A DNA stretch of 64,000 bases from XYD12-FULL-36-8 sp964391015 (lineage in GTDB: Bacteria > Bacteroidota > Ignavibacteria > Ignavibacteriales > Ignavibacteriaceae), in assembly GCA_964391015.1 (NCBI GenBank), contig CAYMKU010000004.1, positions 71,690-135,689 of the forward strand, in the 5' to 3' direction. Below are positions 49,986 to 59,277 of the stretch, piece after piece. Under the pieces are notes generated by a model. That model saw only the letters and a program-made list of their open reading frames with translations. It was not told where the DNA came from and ran no database searches. The position numbers and the translations under genes are program-made. The first letter of the stretch is position 1. Every line of letters starts with the position of its first letter.

Positions 49986-50537
49986 ATGTTCAATAAACTT
50001 AATCTCATTTTATTTCTTATTGTAAGTTTACTTGCCGGGTATTCTTATGGACAAGACAAGAAAGTGAACAGCTTTGTTGGAGTTGATGCTTGTGGAGCTT
50101 GCCACAAAACTGAAAAGCAAGGCAAACAATTAGATATTTGGAAAAACAGTAAACACTCACAGGCTTTTAAGAATCTTCAAACTGGAAAAGCTGATTCGAT
50201 TGCTGCAAGTTTAGGGCACAAAACAGCCGCAGCTAAAACTGAAGCTTGCTTAAAATGCCATGCCTCTGGTTACAATGTTGACAAAGCATTGGTTGGTGAA
50301 AAATTCAAAGTGGAAGATGGTATTCAGTGTGAGACTTGCCATGGTGCAGGTTCTAATTACAAAACATTAAAGATAATGAAAAGCAAAACCGATGCAGTTG
50401 CCAATGGTTTGATGTTACACGAAAAGGTTGAAGAATTTTGCGCAACATGCCATAATTCTGAAAGTCCAACTTTTACTGAATTTAAATTTGAGGCAATGTG
50501 GGACAAAATAAAACACATGACTCCTAAGACAAATTGA
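49986..50537 (+). CDS. Tetraheme cytochrome c, c554-like
   Basis: The 183-residue protein is read from ATG 49986, preceded by GGAGG at 49977-49981. A signal peptide (residues 1-22, ending YSYGQ) is followed by four CxxCH motifs: CGACH, CLKCH, CETCH and CATCH. WKNSKHSQAFKNL and GIQCETCHGAGSNY are typical of the cytochrome c554 group. It is probably a soluble periplasmic electron carrier. It opens a four-gene operon that also encodes a barrel and two large multiheme cytochromes, so it may link quinol oxidation to the outer membrane. Confidence 0.9.
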   Translation: MFNKLNLILFLIVSLLAGYSYGQDKKVNSFVGVDACGACHKTEKQGKQLDIWKNSKHSQAFKNLQTGKADSIAASLGHKTAAAKTEACLKCHASGYNVDKALVGEKFKVEDGIQCETCHGAGSNYKTLKIMKSKTDAVANGLMLHEKVEEFCATCHNSESPTFTEFKFEAMWDKIKHMTPKTN

Positions 50538-50569
50538 TCACAAAAAGTTCCTAAAAATTTAGGATAAAG

Positions 50570-51844
50570 ATGAAAAAAACATTTCTAATATTCAGTTTAG
50601 TGCTGATTGCACAAAGTTTCATTTCATCTCAGAATATAAACGGACGATTCACATCGTCCGTTTATAGTTTTGAGCGGTTCAGCGTCAAAAATATTTCCAA
50701 TACCTATTTGCGAGCTTATGAACTCCTAAATCTTAACTTTAATCGAGAAAATTTTTTCCTTAGAACGTCTTTTAATTTTGAAAGTGATATTTCCAAGGAT
50801 CTTAAAACTGATCCACGATTCAGAGTTTACAACTTCTTTTTAGAAGGAAGAGATGTATTTGATATACTAACTTTTCGATTAGGACGACAATCAATGATTA
50901 ATAATGTCGTTGGCGGTTTGTTTGACGGTGTGAATGTCACTCTTTCTAAAGGCAAATTTAAATGCAATGCTTATTACGGTGGCAATGTGCCTGCCTATCA
51001 AAAATTTGAATTAACCGATGATTGGGAACATGATTTTATTGCAGGTGGAAAATTAACATCGACTGCACTTAAGAATTTTAGAATCTCCGTCGGATATGTT
51101 AATAAAAACTTTAAACCTCAAGAGTATAATGCGTTGAGATTATCTGAAGATTTAATAAATCCAATTACAGTTTTAATTAGGAATAAATCTAATCAATATC
51201 AATATGCAAGTGCAGAAGTCTCTTACGACATGAAAAATTATTTTTCAGTTGACACACGCTACGACTATGATATTAATTATATGAAGACTTCTAAAGTTGA
51301 GTTATTTGGTAATTACGAGCAAATAAAAAATTTGAGATTAAATATTTATTATAACTACCGAGAACCAAAAGTAAGATACAATTCCATTTTTTCTGTATTC
51401 GATTACGGAAACACCCAAGAGATTGAAGCAGGAGGTGATTACAACCTCTGCAAGGATTTCAATATCTCCGGGAAATATGGCTATGTAAAATACAAAGATG
51501 AAAATTCCCAGCGTGCTACGATTGGATTGAGCACTAATTATGGAAACATTTCTTACAGAAAAGGAATGGGGTATTCTGGCGAACAGGATGCCATATCGGC
51601 ATATACAGCTTATTCCTTTTTGAACGGTTTCATCACACCCTCAGTTGGTTTATCTTTCACTTCCTACAAACTTTCAAAGGACAGCGAGAAAAATAACCTC
51701 ATAACTCTACTCGCTGGTTGTAATGTAAGACCATTCAGAACACTGTCATTTGACCTGCAAGGACAATTCATGAACAATAAAATCTATAAAAACGACTATA
51801 GATTTTTATTTAAACTAAACTATTGGTTCAACACAAATTTATAA
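50570..51844 (+). CDS. Outer-membrane barrel protein of the cytochrome operon
   Basis: The 424-residue protein has a signal peptide (residues 1-20, ending FISSQ). The rest alternates polar and aromatic residues in strands of porin type (NFFLRTSFNFESDIS, LRLNIYYNYREPKV, YRFLFKLNYWFNTNL at the end), and about 16-20 strands fit. It has no CxxCH. Placed 32 bases after a cytochrome gene and eight bases before a 14-heme cytochrome gene, it is a good candidate for the barrel of a porin-cytochrome conduit. Similarity to known MtrB- or OmbB-type barrels could not be judged by eye. Confidence 0.72.
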   Translation: MKKTFLIFSLVLIAQSFISSQNINGRFTSSVYSFERFSVKNISNTYLRAYELLNLNFNRENFFLRTSFNFESDISKDLKTDPRFRVYNFFLEGRDVFDILTFRLGRQSMINNVVGGLFDGVNVTLSKGKFKCNAYYGGNVPAYQKFELTDDWEHDFIAGGKLTSTALKNFRISVGYVNKNFKPQEYNALRLSEDLINPITVLIRNKSNQYQYASAEVSYDMKNYFSVDTRYDYDINYMKTSKVELFGNYEQIKNLRLNIYYNYREPKVRYNSIFSVFDYGNTQEIEAGGDYNLCKDFNISGKYGYVKYKDENSQRATIGLSTNYGNISYRKGMGYSGEQDAISAYTAYSFLNGFITPSVGLSFTSYKLSKDSEKNNLITLLAGCNVRPFRTLSFDLQGQFMNNKIYKNDYRFLFKLNYWFNTNL

Positions 51845-51852
51845 GCTGAAAT

Positions 51853-53076
51853 ATGAAGTTAAAATATTACTATCTCTCATTATTGCTTACGTTATCTGTC
51901 ATTTTAATCTTCTCAGCATTCTCAACCAACCAGAGTTTTATTTTTTCAGATAATAAAGAAGTAATAAAATTTTCACACAAGCTGCATGCTGAACAAACTG
52001 ATTGTAAAAGCTGTCACTCAGCAGTTGCTAACAGCATATCTTTGAATGATCGCTTGCTTCCGAATCATGATAACTGCAAAGAGTGTCATGACGTGGAAGA
52101 TGATACTCAATGTTCAACTTGTCACTTCGAAGGAAAATTCGAAGCACTTGTTCAGTCTAAATCAGCATTGATTTTCAATCACAAATTCCACATCGTAGAA
52201 AAAAAAGTAGAATGCCAGACTTGTCATAATGGATTAGAAACAATTGCTTATAGTTCTGAACTTCCTAACCCTAACCCGGCGATGGAAGATTGTTACACGT
52301 GCCATAACAATAAATCATTTGCATCAAATACTTGTGAATCGTGCCACATCTCAACAGCTAATTTAATTCCACAAGACCATAGAAGTGCAGCTTACATTAG
52401 CTCACATAAATTTGCTGCAAAAAGTATTGATGCTAATTGCCAGATGTGTCATAGCATAAACAACAATTCATGCCAGGAATGCCACGCCGCAACTACGGGA
52501 ATTACAGAGACAAACACTGAATCTGATTTCTATCAACCATATTTGCCAAGCACATTTACTGATGGTGCCCAACAGCAACAGATCACTCGTGCCCATGAAT
52601 TAAATTACCGATTTATTCACGGAATGGATGCAAAGGGCAAAACAAGTGAATGCCAAAGCTGTCACCAAATCGAAACTTTCTGTGGAAGTTGTCATCAATC
52701 TAAAGAAAGAGATTTTGCTCTTGGTGGAATCCTTCCAACCTCTCATATGAAAGCAGATTTTTCAACAATAGGAGCGGGAACTGGTGGCGGTGAACATGCT
52801 ATATTAGCAAGAAGAGACATTGAAAGCTGCATTTCCTGTCATGATGTACAGGGAGCAGATCCAACATGTATAACTTGCCATCTCGATAGTGATGGAATTA
52901 AAGGAACAAACCCCAAAACTCATCCTACTGGATTTATGAGAAATGAAGAGGATGGCGATTGGCACCATGATCAAGGTTCAATTTGTTTTAATTGTCATAC
53001 AAGTGCCTCACCAAATTCTATTCCTGGAGTTGGTTTCTGCGGTTATTGCCACGGTTCTAAACATGGTGAAAATTAA
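51853..53076 (+). CDS. 14-heme periplasmic cytochrome c
   Basis: The 407-residue protein has a signal peptide (about 1-25) and fourteen CxxCH motifs: CKSCH, CKECH, CSTCH, CQTCH, CYTCH, CESCH, CQMCH, CQECH, CQSCH, CGSCH, CISCH, CITCH, CFNCH and CGYCH. Extra His residues (FSHKLH, FNHKFH, SSHKFA) give bis-His ligands. One haem per 29 residues makes it a wire-like protein. It is probably the periplasmic or barrel-inserted component that passes electrons from the tetraheme carrier to the surface cytochrome encoded ten bases downstream. Confidence 0.93.
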   Translation: MKLKYYYLSLLLTLSVILIFSAFSTNQSFIFSDNKEVIKFSHKLHAEQTDCKSCHSAVANSISLNDRLLPNHDNCKECHDVEDDTQCSTCHFEGKFEALVQSKSALIFNHKFHIVEKKVECQTCHNGLETIAYSSELPNPNPAMEDCYTCHNNKSFASNTCESCHISTANLIPQDHRSAAYISSHKFAAKSIDANCQMCHSINNNSCQECHAATTGITETNTESDFYQPYLPSTFTDGAQQQQITRAHELNYRFIHGMDAKGKTSECQSCHQIETFCGSCHQSKERDFALGGILPTSHMKADFSTIGAGTGGGEHAILARRDIESCISCHDVQGADPTCITCHLDSDGIKGTNPKTHPTGFMRNEEDGDWHHDQGSICFNCHTSASPNSIPGVGFCGYCHGSKHGEN

Positions 53077-53086
53077 TGGAATGAAT

Positions 53087-55366
53087 ATGAAAAAGATAAT
53101 CACTTTAGTTTGTTTCGTATTTATAACTTCGTTGATCTTAGTAAGCTGCAGCGAATTGGAAAATAACATCACCTCCGTGACCAAACCAAGTGTCCATGGA
53201 GAAGGTGCACTAAATATCAACTCACCAAATTTTCATGGCAATTATTTCGATAAAATGAAATTTAGAGATTGTCAAAATTGCCATGCTAAAAATTTCCAGG
53301 GCGGCTTAACCCCTGTAAATTGCGGTGATGTAAATTGTCATCCGGCAATAAAAATTCACGCCGATTCCTCCGGTGTAATGAACCCAAATTCATCTAACTT
53401 CCATGGCAGATATTTATTAAAGAATCCATTTATAGATTGTCAGCAATGTCACGGAGGAAATTTTGCAGGCGGAACAAACAGCCCATCGTGTGTAACTTGT
53501 CACTCTTCAATCGCAATACATCAAGCTGGATTAGTTGATACTGCCTCAGCAGGTTTTCATGGTAAGAATCCTCTATCAAAACAGTTTACATCCTGTCAGC
53601 AATGTCATGGGGCTAATTTCGCTGGAGGTATAAGCAGTCCTTCGTGTGTTACATGCCATTCTGCAATAAATGTACATAAAGATGGGATACAGGACACAAC
53701 TTCTGCTAATTTTCATGGTAAATATCCTCTGCCAAATGGCTTGAGCGATTGTCGAGGGTGTCATGGACAAAACTTCACCGGTGGTTATAACAGTCCTTCT
53801 TGCGTAACATGCCATTCATCCATAACAGTTCACAAGGCTGGAATTATAGATACTGCATCAGCAAATTTCCACGGGAAAAATCCGCTGAGCGGCAACTTCA
53901 GCAATTGCCAACAATGCCATGGTGAAAATTTTACTGGTGGTAACTTGAGCCCTTCATGCGCAACCTGTCACTCTGCAATAAAAGTACATAAAATTGGCAT
54001 CGTTGATCCAGGTTCCCCAAATTTTCATGGGAAATATCCCTTAGCCAATGGATTAAGTGATTGCCGACAGTGCCATGGACAAAATTTAACTGGTGGTAAT
54101 TTAAGCCCTACTTGTGCAACTTGTCATTCGGCTATCATTGTACATAAACCAGGAATCATTGATCCATCATCACCAGATTTTCATGGAAAAAATTCGTTGA
54201 CTGGTAACTTCAGTAATTGCCAGCAGTGCCATGGAGAAAATTTCTCTGGTGGTAACTTGAGTCCCTCATGTGCAACATGTCATTCGGCAATAAAAGTGCA
54301 CAAGACAGGCATAATTGATCCTGGCTCACCCAATTTTCATGGAAAATATCAATTACCAAATGGATTAAGTGATTGTTCTCAATGTCATGGACAAAATTTT
54401 AATGGCGGCAATTTAAGCCCAACATGTGTAACTTGTCATTCTGCTATCAGCGTACACAAACCTGGAATTCTTAATCCATCTTCACCAGAATTTCATGGCA
54501 GATACCAGTTAACAAATGGATTCACTAATTGCCAGCAATGTCACGGTGAAAATTTCGCAGGCGGAACTATCAGTCCTTCTTGCGCAACATGTCATTCAAC
54601 AATCAATGTTCATAAAGCTGGAATACTTGATCCATCTTCAGCAGATTTCCATGGGAAATATATCGCAAACAATAATTGGAATCTTCCGAATTGCAAGCAG
54701 TGCCATGGAACAAATTATGGCGGTGGTTTAATCAGTACAAGCTGCTTGAGCTGTCATAATCAACCATCTGGGCCGGAAGCCTGCAACACATGCCATGGTA
54801 ACTTCAGCGACCCAGACAGAATTGCCCCGCCAAGAGATTTAAGTGGTAATACATTCACTACTGCGAGAGGAGTGGGTGCTCACGAGAAGCATCTTTACAC
54901 CAATGAAATTGGTAAAACAGTTGAGTGTTCAACTTGTCATACCGTTCCTCAGGCGTTAAACTCTACTGGGCATTTAGATGGAAGCATGCCGGCTGAAGTA
55001 TATCTGAAAGGATTAGCAATATTTAATGTGGCAGGCAATGCAAGCTATAGTTCATCAACTTTAACATGTGCTAATACATATTGCCACGGCAATTTTGAAT
55101 TTTATAAAGATTCCACATCGGTTAATAATCACTTTGCATACTCAGGAACAAAAATGGAAGGTAATAAGCATAGTGTAATATGGAATCGAGTTGATGGTAG
55201 CCAAGCACCTTGTGGAAGTTGTCATGGTCTTCCTCCAGCCGGACATGTGGACTTTGGCGGGCTTAGCACTTGCGCCAATTGTCACTATGGAATCGTAAAT
55301 ACTCAAGGACAAATAATTGATAAAACAAAACACATGAACGGTATTAAAAACGTTTTCGGAAATTAA
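53087..55366 (+). CDS. Repeat-built multiheme cytochrome lipoprotein (about 25 haem sites)
   Basis: The 759-residue protein is read from ATG 53087; ATG 53063 and 53081 in the same frame are less likely. A lipoprotein signal ends in LILVSC. There are 23 CxxCH motifs and two CX4CH motifs (CGDVNCH, CANTYCH). From about 53372 to 54660 a 52-residue module repeats eight times: G-[IL]-x-[DN]-P-x-S-x-FHG-...-CxxCHG-x-NF-x-GG-...-CxTCHS-...-VHK. Each module holds two haem sites and two spare His (FHG, VHK), exactly enough for bis-His ligation. The last 200 residues are a different CxxCH-containing domain. It is probably surface-exposed and the terminal electron donor of the operon. Confidence 0.9.
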   Translation: MKKIITLVCFVFITSLILVSCSELENNITSVTKPSVHGEGALNINSPNFHGNYFDKMKFRDCQNCHAKNFQGGLTPVNCGDVNCHPAIKIHADSSGVMNPNSSNFHGRYLLKNPFIDCQQCHGGNFAGGTNSPSCVTCHSSIAIHQAGLVDTASAGFHGKNPLSKQFTSCQQCHGANFAGGISSPSCVTCHSAINVHKDGIQDTTSANFHGKYPLPNGLSDCRGCHGQNFTGGYNSPSCVTCHSSITVHKAGIIDTASANFHGKNPLSGNFSNCQQCHGENFTGGNLSPSCATCHSAIKVHKIGIVDPGSPNFHGKYPLANGLSDCRQCHGQNLTGGNLSPTCATCHSAIIVHKPGIIDPSSPDFHGKNSLTGNFSNCQQCHGENFSGGNLSPSCATCHSAIKVHKTGIIDPGSPNFHGKYQLPNGLSDCSQCHGQNFNGGNLSPTCVTCHSAISVHKPGILNPSSPEFHGRYQLTNGFTNCQQCHGENFAGGTISPSCATCHSTINVHKAGILDPSSADFHGKYIANNNWNLPNCKQCHGTNYGGGLISTSCLSCHNQPSGPEACNTCHGNFSDPDRIAPPRDLSGNTFTTARGVGAHEKHLYTNEIGKTVECSTCHTVPQALNSTGHLDGSMPAEVYLKGLAIFNVAGNASYSSSTLTCANTYCHGNFEFYKDSTSVNNHFAYSGTKMEGNKHSVIWNRVDGSQAPCGSCHGLPPAGHVDFGGLSTCANCHYGIVNTQGQIIDKTKHMNGIKNVFGN
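53372..54700 (+). repeat. 156-bp coding tandem repeat of haem modules
   Basis: The FHG codons recur every 156 bases (CAT at 53402, 53558, 53714 and so on). Later units alternate between a form with GLSDC and a form with NFSNCQQC, so the array probably grew by duplication of two-unit blocks. Confidence 0.9.
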
Positions 55367-55384
55367 ATTTTAGTCATGTTTGTT

Positions 55385-55411
55385 AAGCCGCCTGTTGGGC
55401 GGCTTTTTTAT
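55385..55411 (+). terminator. Rho-independent terminator of the cytochrome operon
   Basis: AAGCCGCC and GGCGGCTT form an 8-base GC-rich stem followed by TTTTTT, 18 bases after the last stop codon. Confidence 0.93.
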
Positions 55412-55449
55412 TTTCTATAGAAATAAAGTAAATAATAATAGCCCAAGAT

Positions 55450-55812
55450 ATGATAAGAGTTTTATTGACAGTAATTATTAAGAACACAAAGGTCGGTTGT
55501 GAATCAGAAATTATCCAGAAGAAACTAACAACAATCCTTCCTGAAAATAGCTCTTTCATCGCTTTGAATGAATATTACAAGTTCCCTGATTGTTATATGC
55601 TTGATTTTGCCCTCTCATATCCCAATTCTATCCCTAATGAATTACTTGTTTATGAAATGCTGAAAATTTCAAACTTAATTTCAAGACCATGGATAATATA
55701 TTTCAGCGAGGATAGTGATACAGAATTAATCTTTTCAAAAACGGATCAAGCACTATATGCAAATGAAATCTTTAAACCAATAATTTGGGCACATTTACAA
55801 ATTAGTAATTGA
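55450..55812 (+). CDS. Unknown small protein
   Basis: The 120-residue protein has no signal peptide or membrane helix. It opens MIRVLLTVIIKNTKVGCESEIIQKKL and ends YANEIFKPIIWAHLQI. An alpha/beta fold is likely from the pattern. I do not recognise the family. It lies between the cytochrome terminator and the PLP enzyme gene, with 118 bases before the latter. The Shine-Dalgarno sequence is weak. Confidence 0.5.
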   Translation: MIRVLLTVIIKNTKVGCESEIIQKKLTTILPENSSFIALNEYYKFPDCYMLDFALSYPNSIPNELLVYEMLKISNLISRPWIIYFSEDSDTELIFSKTDQALYANEIFKPIIWAHLQISN

Positions 55813-55930
55813 TTGTTTGTTTTGTTTGAGTGATTATTAATCTCAAACTTTCTATTTTTGAATTGGCTCTTTGTAATTATTAATTATAGTTACTTAAGAA
55901 TATCTCCACCCAATATAAACATACAAAACA

Positions 55931-57199
55931 ATGGCAAGCCAAATGAAAAACAAAATGAAACCTGAAAGCTTGATGATGTCTTACGGTTATAAGCCTGAGT
56001 TATCAGAAGGCGCAATTAAAAGCCCGATATTTCAAACATCAACATTTGTATTCAAAAGTGCAGAGGAAGGCAAAGCATTTTTCGAAGTTGCTTACGGACT
56101 TCGAGAGAAAAAAGTCGGTGAAGAAATTGGACTAATATACAGCCGCATTAACAATCCCGATCTTGAAATTCTGGAAAACCGACTAACGCTGTGGGACGAA
56201 GCAGAAGATTGTGCTGTATTCGAGAGCGGCATGTCTGCAATTTCTACAATGCTGCTCGAGTTCTTAAAACCTGGTGATCTGTTGTTATGCAGTTTACCGC
56301 TTTATGGTGGATCAGATCATTTCATAAATAAAATTTTACCAAAGTTTGGAATTCATGTTGCAAGTTTTAAGGTTGGACAAAGCAGAGACGATATTATCAA
56401 TATTATAAAATCAACTGGAGTCTTGGACAAGCTCGCAATGATATACATTGAAACGCCTGCAAATCCTACAAACGATTTAATTGATATTAAAGGCAGTAAA
56501 GATATTGCAAAACATTTTTCCACACCGGAAAGAGAAGTCTATTTGGCTGTTGATAATACCTATATGGGACCATTGTGGCAGCATCCTTTAAAGCATGGAG
56601 CAGACTTCGTTTTATATTCAGCCACAAAATACATTGGCGGGCATAGTGATGTTATCGCTGGTGCCTGCCTTGGTTCAAAAGCATTGATTGAAAGAGTAAA
56701 AATTCTTAGAACATTTTTAGGAAGCATGGCTGGACCTTGGACCGGCTGGCTTTTACTTAGAAGCTTGGAAACATTAAAAGCAAGAATGGACATTCAAGCA
56801 TTTAATGCCGAAAAAGTAGCTGATTTCCTGAATCATCACCCTAAGGTTGAAAGAGTTTATTATCTCGGCAATCTTAACCAACAAGATGGTGAGCAGTACA
56901 ATATTTTTAAGCGGCAATGCTTAAGCAATGGAGCAATGATTTCCTTTGATGTTGTGGGTGGAGAGAAACAGGCATTTAAATTTTTAAATTCGTTAAAGCT
57001 GATAAAGCTTGCAGTTAGTCTTGGGAGCACTGAAAGTCTTGCAGAACATCCCGCAACAATGACGCATGTTGATGTAGGTGAAACACACAAGAAAGAACTT
57101 TCTATAACAGAAAAAATGGTGCGGCTCTCAATAGGTGTGGAAAATTATAGTGATATTATTTGGGATATTAGCCAAGCGTTAAATTCTATTACTGAATAG
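55931..57199 (+). CDS. PLP-dependent cystathionine gamma-synthase/methionine gamma-lyase family enzyme
   Basis: The 422-residue protein shows IYSRINNPDLEILENRLTLWDEAEDCAVFESGMSAIST (PLP phosphate-binding region), LPLYGGSDHF, YIETPANPTNDL, and AVDNTYMGP ahead of the Schiff-base lysine in YSATKYIGGHSDVIAGA. The C-terminal SLGSTESLAEHPATMTH and VRLSIGVENYSDI are family signatures. It belongs to the transsulfuration superfamily; synthase and lyase activities cannot be told apart by eye. No SAM riboswitch is visible upstream. Confidence 0.88.
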   Translation: MASQMKNKMKPESLMMSYGYKPELSEGAIKSPIFQTSTFVFKSAEEGKAFFEVAYGLREKKVGEEIGLIYSRINNPDLEILENRLTLWDEAEDCAVFESGMSAISTMLLEFLKPGDLLLCSLPLYGGSDHFINKILPKFGIHVASFKVGQSRDDIINIIKSTGVLDKLAMIYIETPANPTNDLIDIKGSKDIAKHFSTPEREVYLAVDNTYMGPLWQHPLKHGADFVLYSATKYIGGHSDVIAGACLGSKALIERVKILRTFLGSMAGPWTGWLLLRSLETLKARMDIQAFNAEKVADFLNHHPKVERVYYLGNLNQQDGEQYNIFKRQCLSNGAMISFDVVGGEKQAFKFLNSLKLIKLAVSLGSTESLAEHPATMTHVDVGETHKKELSITEKMVRLSIGVENYSDIIWDISQALNSITE

Positions 57200-57287
57200 A
57201 AAGATGCGATCATTCGAACTTTCGAAAGAGAAAGAGTAAGAAAAAATTTTAGTCTCGAAGTCTTACTTCTTCTCTTACTCCCGCTTA

Positions 57288-58847
57288 CTACCGAAGTAAA
57301 ATCATCTTCCTTGTCTCAACAAACTCACCAGCCCGTAACTGATAGAAATACACTCCGCTTGGCAAATCAATTGCGTTGAAATCAATTGAGTGATAGCCAG
57401 CTTCCTTTTCTTCATTGAGTAAAATTTTTATCTCTTCTCCAAGTATGTCAAGAATTGATAACCTCACATTTCCTTTTTCTAGTATTCCAAATCCTATTGT
57501 TGTTGTTGGATTAAATGGATTGGGATAGTTCTGCTCAAGCTTGTAAGTAGTAAACGGACTCCAACTTACTTCCACTTCTTGTGAGTACTCATGCTTTCCA
57601 CCGAAGTCAATTTGCTTGAGGCGATAAAAATATTTTCCCGAAGTTAAAAGTTTATCAACAAAGCTGTACTGATTTGGAGAAGTAGTTGTGCCGTGTCCTT
57701 TAACCGAACCAATTGTTACAAAATTATTACTGCCAAATTTTCTTTGTACTTCAAATCCTTGGTTGTTTAACTCCGTTGCCGTAGACCAGCTAAGTTTTAC
57801 TTCTTTTCCGTTTGCAGTTGCGGTGAATGAGCTTAGCTCAACTGGAACAACACCGCCGTTGGTTGTGTGGAGAATTGTTCCGTTTTCACCTACAATCCAG
57901 CCATTGAAAGCATCTACTAATGAAACACTCCTAAGTGCACCCAGACTATCAATTATCTCTTGTGTCCAAGTAAAACCTCCGTCATTAGTCGTCATTATCA
58001 CTCCATGGCCCCAATGTCCTCCTACTACAAATCCAATATTTTGATCAACCATTGAGATACTACGGAAGATTTGATATGCTTGTTGCAGCGTTGTCCAAGT
58101 TACTCCCCCATCTATTGTTCCTATTATAATGCCATCAATCCCCATGTCAATTCCTCTAGCTCCTCCGACTGCCCAACCGATGCTTTCATCAACAAAATGA
58201 ACGTCATTTAAACGAGGCATGTCCTCGTTTAGCTGAGGTAGCCAATTGATCCCTCCATCAGAAGTATAGAAAACGGTAGCAAAATCATTGAAAAAGGAAT
58301 GTCCACCACCCCCAACAACCCAGCCAGTGTTTTCATTAATGAAACATACACCACTCAATTGCCATGGAGCGTCGCAAGTCTGTTGTATCCAATTAATTCC
58401 ACCATTAGTAGTACGAAGAACAATTGCCGTGTCAATTGGCTCTTCAGGGCCAAATCCACCTACTATCCAGCCAGTGGTGTTATTAATGAAACAAATATCT
58501 TTTAAATTAAAATTCGTGCCTTGTGGTTCTTGTGCCCAACTTATTCCTCCATCATTAGTTCTTAATACTGTACCCGTATCCCCCACAGCGAATCCAAGGT
58601 TTGAATCTATGAATTGGACTCCATTGAGTTTTTTGATTGTCCCACTTGTTTGTATTAACCACTCTTCTCCTCCATTCGTTGTTTGAAGAATTATTCCACT
58701 ATCGCCAACTGCAAATCCATTATTTGCATCAATGAATGTTACCACATTGAGGTTTTGTGTTGTTGGACTGTTCTGCTCATACCACTGTGCAAAACATATT
58801 TGCGTTACCAGCAAAAAGAAGAAGAAAATTTGAAGTGACTTATACAT
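57288..58847 (-). CDS. T9SS-secreted YCF48-type beta-propeller protein
   Basis: The 519-residue protein has a signal peptide (residues 1-20, ending ICFAQ). Seven YCF48/HCF136-like repeats (about 25-345) follow, each with a core like VQFIDSNLGFAVGDTGTVL..TNDGGISW, enough for a seven-bladed propeller. A fibronectin-like segment (VKLSWSTATELNNQGFEVQR, about 355-435) comes next. The type IX secretion C-terminal domain ends the protein: YPNPFNPTTTIGFGI, LSILDILGEEI, LPSGVYFYQLRAGEFVETRKMILL. It should be exported and anchored at the cell surface. Function of the propeller unknown. Confidence 0.92.
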   Translation of the reverse strand: MYKSLQIFFFFLLVTQICFAQWYEQNSPTTQNLNVVTFIDANNGFAVGDSGIILQTTNGGEEWLIQTSGTIKKLNGVQFIDSNLGFAVGDTGTVLRTNDGGISWAQEPQGTNFNLKDICFINNTTGWIVGGFGPEEPIDTAIVLRTTNGGINWIQQTCDAPWQLSGVCFINENTGWVVGGGGHSFFNDFATVFYTSDGGINWLPQLNEDMPRLNDVHFVDESIGWAVGGARGIDMGIDGIIIGTIDGGVTWTTLQQAYQIFRSISMVDQNIGFVVGGHWGHGVIMTTNDGGFTWTQEIIDSLGALRSVSLVDAFNGWIVGENGTILHTTNGGVVPVELSSFTATANGKEVKLSWSTATELNNQGFEVQRKFGSNNFVTIGSVKGHGTTTSPNQYSFVDKLLTSGKYFYRLKQIDFGGKHEYSQEVEVSWSPFTTYKLEQNYPNPFNPTTTIGFGILEKGNVRLSILDILGEEIKILLNEEKEAGYHSIDFNAIDLPSGVYFYQLRAGEFVETRKMILLR

Positions 58848-59059
58848 AGCGAGCTCCTTTCATGATTGATTTAGTTAATATCAATGCAATGGCTCTGCTT
58901 CGGGAGAGTGTTCTGTGTGTTGTCTCTGGAATGTTCTGTAACCTATCTCCGCATTAACTCCCTCGGAGTGGATAGAATTAGTTGTTGGAAATTAGCGATT
59001 GGGTATGGCTATTGTCAAGAAGAAAACGGGAATTCTGTGAAAAAAGTTTTAGGGAATAA

Positions 59060-59112
59060 CCAAACCGCCGAGGTTTACGTCGAGACGAACTTCCCAAACC
59101 TCGGAGGTTTGG
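59060..59112. repeat. Imperfect inverted repeat
   Basis: CCAAACCGCCGAGGTTT (59060-59076) pairs with AAACCTCGGAGGTTTGG (59096-59112) with one mismatch in 17. Confidence 0.75.
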
Positions 59113-59130
59113 TTAGTAAAGATAAACTAA

Positions 59131-59168
59131 CCTCTCAGCAACTCAATCATCTCCCTCACTGCTTCTTT
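59131..59168 (-). pseudogene. Possible fragment of a pdxJ 3' end
   Basis: Read on the minus strand it gives KEAVREMIELLRG-stop, close to the C-terminus of the PdxJ encoded next door (KEAVGEMIKLLRR-stop). About 31 of 37 bases match 59991-60027. Short length leaves chance similarity possible. Confidence 0.4.
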
Positions 59169-59277
59169 GTTCTTTCTGTGAGTTGCTTTCTTCTTTTGCT
59201 TCCTCTCTTCTTTACTTTACGAGGTTGCTAAAAGAATTAGCTGCCTCTCGCTCTGCAAAAGGTCACCCCCCTTTGTT

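Noticed and set aside
52943..53062. Upstream extension of the large cytochrome lipoprotein
   Set aside because: This part lies inside the preceding gene in another frame. The lipoprotein signal begins at 53087.
55813..55930. SAM riboswitch before the PLP sulfur-amino-acid enzyme
   Set aside because: The 118-base leader is AT-rich and shows no conserved helix pattern or terminator.
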